From contig NZ_JRQN01000006.1 in the NCBI RefSeq assembly GCF_000785785.1, positions 40,905-104,904 of the forward strand: DNA of 64,000 bases, in the 5' to 3' direction. The stretch comes from Streptococcus uberis. GTDB lineage: Bacteria; Bacillota; Bacilli; Lactobacillales; Streptococcaceae. The notes beneath the pieces were generated by a model. That model saw only the letters and a program-made list of their open reading frames with translations. It made no database searches and had not been told where the DNA came from. The position numbers were made by a program, and so were the translations under genes. Positions 61,893 to 64,000 of the stretch are shown here, in pieces. Each line of letters begins with the position of its first letter. The first letter of the stretch is position 1.

Positions 61893-61967
61893 ATTTTCAA
61901 TGATAGGCGCTTTCTTAAGTCTTTTTGATATGTTATAATAGCAAAATAAACATAAAAAGGAATCACT

Positions 61968-62330
61968 ATGGCACAATCTTTAAATAAAAAAGTAGCGTTT
62001 CAGACCACAGGTGTATCTTATTTAGGCATGGGTGGAAAAGTAGGAAAATTCCTAGTTGGTGATCAAGCTATTGAATTTTACAATGATAAAAATATAGAAG
62101 ACTATATCCAAATACCTTGGACTTCGATCAATACAATCGGTGCAAATGTTTCAGGAAAAAAAGTCAGTCGACACTTTGAGATTTTTACCGATCAAGGCAA
62201 ATTCTTGTTCGCTTCAAAAGATTCAGGAAAAATCCTTAAACTGGCGCGAGAAAATATCGGCAATGAAAAAGTTGTTAAACTGCCAACACTGATTCAAATG
62301 ATGATCAAAAAATGGTTTAAAAGAAACTAA
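61968..62330 (+). CDS. manO: DUF956 family protein ManO
   Basis: A 120-residue cytoplasmic protein of the DUF956 family, commonly encoded right after manLMN. It begins MAQSLNKKVAFQTTGVSYLGMGGKVGKFLVGDQAIEFYNDKN, the usual pattern. Its role is thought to be regulation of the mannose PTS, but the mechanism is unknown. A separate TATAAT at 61934-61939 lies upstream, so it may be partly independent of the manLMN terminator. Confidence 0.9.
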   Translation: MAQSLNKKVAFQTTGVSYLGMGGKVGKFLVGDQAIEFYNDKNIEDYIQIPWTSINTIGANVSGKKVSRHFEIFTDQGKFLFASKDSGKILKLARENIGNEKVVKLPTLIQMMIKKWFKRN

Positions 62331-62358
62331 AACTGCTAGGTAGACCTAGCAGTTTTTT
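62329..62358 (+). terminator. Terminator of manO
   Basis: AACTGCTAGG (62331-62340) pairs with CCTAGCAGTT (62345-62354), followed by a T-run. It sits between convergent genes. Confidence 0.85.
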
Positions 62359-62359
62359 A

Positions 62360-63417
62360 TCATTCTGTATATGGAAATTTATCGTCTAGCCAGTTGCCGA
62401 TTCGTGCCACTTGAGCTAATTTGAAGATTTTGAGTCGTAATTTTTCGACCAAAAATGCAAGTAGGTAAATAATGATACTGACTCCTAAAATTAAAAAAGG
62501 ATAGAGTAAAATAGGTGCTTTGATAAATGGTTCTGCAAAATCTCTAATCACAAATCTTACCAGTAAAGGATGAAGGTGGGCTAAATAGACACCTAATGTT
62601 GTTGGAGAAACAATTGTAATAAAGGTCAACACCGCTTTACTTTTGGGTTTTTTCATCTTCGCAAAGACAATAAACAAGGAAATAGCACCCATTGTTAACG
62701 TTGGTGAAACATACCAATACCAAATATTACCAACAATAAATTTCATACTGTAAGTAAACACCATACAAACTGCATAAATCGTGATTAATTTTTTCAAACT
62801 ATATTTTGTCAAATCAATACGATACAAATAGGCACCAACAATATAAAGTATGATTAACCATGTCATTTCAAACCCTTTACTAAGTGAAAATTCAGTAACC
62901 TGATTGTTCATAAAAGCTGGTAAAAATGAGAAGAAAACAGCCATCAGGATAACTAAGTTTCGCAACTGAGTATCCGTCATTGATTTTAGCCCCCCGTTTA
63001 TCATCGGCATAAAGATTAAGAGTCCAAAATAAGCCGTCATGTACCAATACTCGCCACTAACAATCGGAAAGAAGGCGTGACGCCAATCTTCTAAAGTCAC
63101 ATTAAAGCCAAATAAAGCAAAAATAAGTGTCATCGTAAAAGTGTAAAAGAAGACTTGTAACCAAATATTTAGTAATTTTGAATACTTATAGGTAGAGCGA
63201 GCACCTACGTAACCGGAAATTAAGGCGTAACAGTTAACAGCCCATAAACCAAAACCTGAATAATCCAAGTTACAATAAAATATGAATCCGGTTCGCCTGA
63301 AACACTTGAACGAAGGCCACCTTTACCTAACACATGTGTCACCACAATCATGAACATTGAAATAATGCGTAATAAATCGAGACCATAATGGTGCTCTTTT
63401 TGTCGTGTAGTTGTCAT
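62360..63417 (-). CDS. Membrane acyltransferase (acyltransferase_3/OafA-WecH type), frame broken by a missing base
   Basis: A polytopic acyltransferase with about ten membrane segments. It begins HHYGLDLLRIISMFMIVVTHVLGKGG, with the arginine and histidine typical of the family, which transfers acyl groups to extracytoplasmic sugars or peptidoglycan. The frame breaks in CCC at 63241-63243: the first part ends VLVYGLLTVTP; adding one base gives VLVYG-AVNCYALISGYVGARST, 352 residues in all. The acceptor is unknown. The start is 57 bases from the IS30-type transposase stop. Confidence 0.85.
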
Positions 63418-63473
63418 GAAACAAGTTTATCACAAGTTATATAATTATTCTATTGGCAAATTACAAGTTCAAG

Positions 63474-64000
63474 TTAGCCATTTAGTAAAAACTCTTTAGG
63501 AGATTTATAATCTAGTATTTTTTTAGGATAGTTATTTATCCAATTTTCAATGAATGCGACCTGTTTTAGGGTCGCATTCTTGCTTCCCTTAGGTAACCAG
63601 CGGCGAATGAGTCTGTTATGGTTTTCATTTGTTCCTCGCTCCCATGAGGCGTAAGGATGTGCATAATAGATGTGTTCAGGGTCAAAAACCTCAGCTAAGC
63701 GACTGAATTCCGTTCCGTTATCTGCTGTGATTGAGTTAATGTGATACTCTTGTAGGATTGTCCTCAAAGCTTGATTTACCGAATAAGCCGATTTATCAGG
63801 AATAAGCCGAATGATTTGAAACCGACTCTTTCTGTCGGTTAACGTCAATAAACACTCGTTTTTAGCTCTCGTCTGAATAACGGTATCAATCTCAAAATCG
63901 CCTATATTCTCTCGCTTGTTAATACTTTCTGGTCGTTCTTCAATAGACTTGCCGACAGGCTTAAAGTTAGGGCTAGCTTCTTTCTTTTTAGTCCTTTTTC
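63474..64000 (-). mobile_element. IS30-family transposase, C-terminal part; N-terminus beyond window
   Basis: The frame is open from the stop at 63474-63476 to the window edge (about 175 residues). It carries the end of the DDE domain: GDFEIDTVIQTRAKNECLLTLTDRKSRF with the first Asp, SITADNGTEFSRLAEVF with the second Asp, and the E in ASWERGTNENHNRLIRRWLPKG, all IS30-family motifs. The C-terminal part IENWINNYPKKILDYKSPKEFL is standard. The element end should lie near 63440-63470; its inverted repeat cannot be confirmed without the other end. There is no sign of decay. Confidence 0.9.

Overview
The window is chromosomal DNA of a low-GC Firmicute, almost certainly a Streptococcus of the pyogenic group. 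Supporting features are the glpK-glpO-glpF order, the rimP-nusA-ylxR-ylxQ-infB-rbfA operon, ccrZ-trmB, ecsAB-HIT, manLMN-manO, copYAZ, and tagatose-6-phosphate lac genes with a lactose PTS. I cannot name the species from the sequence alone.

Layout. 1-4.9 kb: glycerol catabolism (glpK, glpO, glpF) and a truncated flavin oxidoreductase, on the minus strand. 5-9.1 kb: a PepSY lipoprotein, a UPF0291 protein and glyQ-glyS behind a T-box leader. 9.1-17.5 kb: a methyltransferase-like membrane protein, an aldo/keto reductase, a DUF915-type hydrolase with an orphan PTS EIIC, nagA, an anchored coiled-coil protein, DegV, a TetR regulator and a HAD phosphatase. 17.6-39.3 kb: a sugar-harvesting island (below). 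39.4-43.5 kb: copper resistance (copZ, copA, copY) and a secreted esterase. 43.5-51 kb: translation genes, one tRNA-Ser, trmB and ccrZ. 51-58.7 kb: ecsAB, a HIT protein, an LCP ligase, a GNAT protein, tsaE, a purine permease and a HAD phosphatase. 59-62.3 kb: mannose PTS genes manLMN-manO. 62.4-64 kb: an acyltransferase and the end of an IS30-type element.

The central discovery is a 3175-residue cell-wall protein (26153-35680). It joins on one chain a GH2 beta-galactosidase, two CBM32-like domains, a GH20 beta-N-acetylhexosaminidase, a lectin-like domain and a GH33 sialidase, between a YSIRK signal peptide and an LPEAG sorting signal. In pneumococcus these three activities are separate proteins (BgaA, StrH, NanA) that trim host N-glycans in sequence. 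Here the gene sits between a galactitol-type PTS with its divergent LacR regulator and lacABCD-lacX-lacTFEG. The inferred pathway is: strip sialic acid, galactose and GlcNAc at the surface; import galactose by PTS; break it down through tagatose-6-phosphate; and feed GlcNAc through the mannose PTS and NagA. A perfect cre site before the giant gene, further cre sites, LacR-like repeats at two promoters, a LacT antiterminator site and a NagR-like operator suggest coordinated control.

Sequence quality. Ten conserved genes, two of them essential (glyS, infB), carry a single missing base, usually in a short homopolymer. Restoring one base gives the usual family length in each case. This looks like systematic under-calling in the assembly rather than ten real lesions, so I annotate each as one gene with a disrupted frame.
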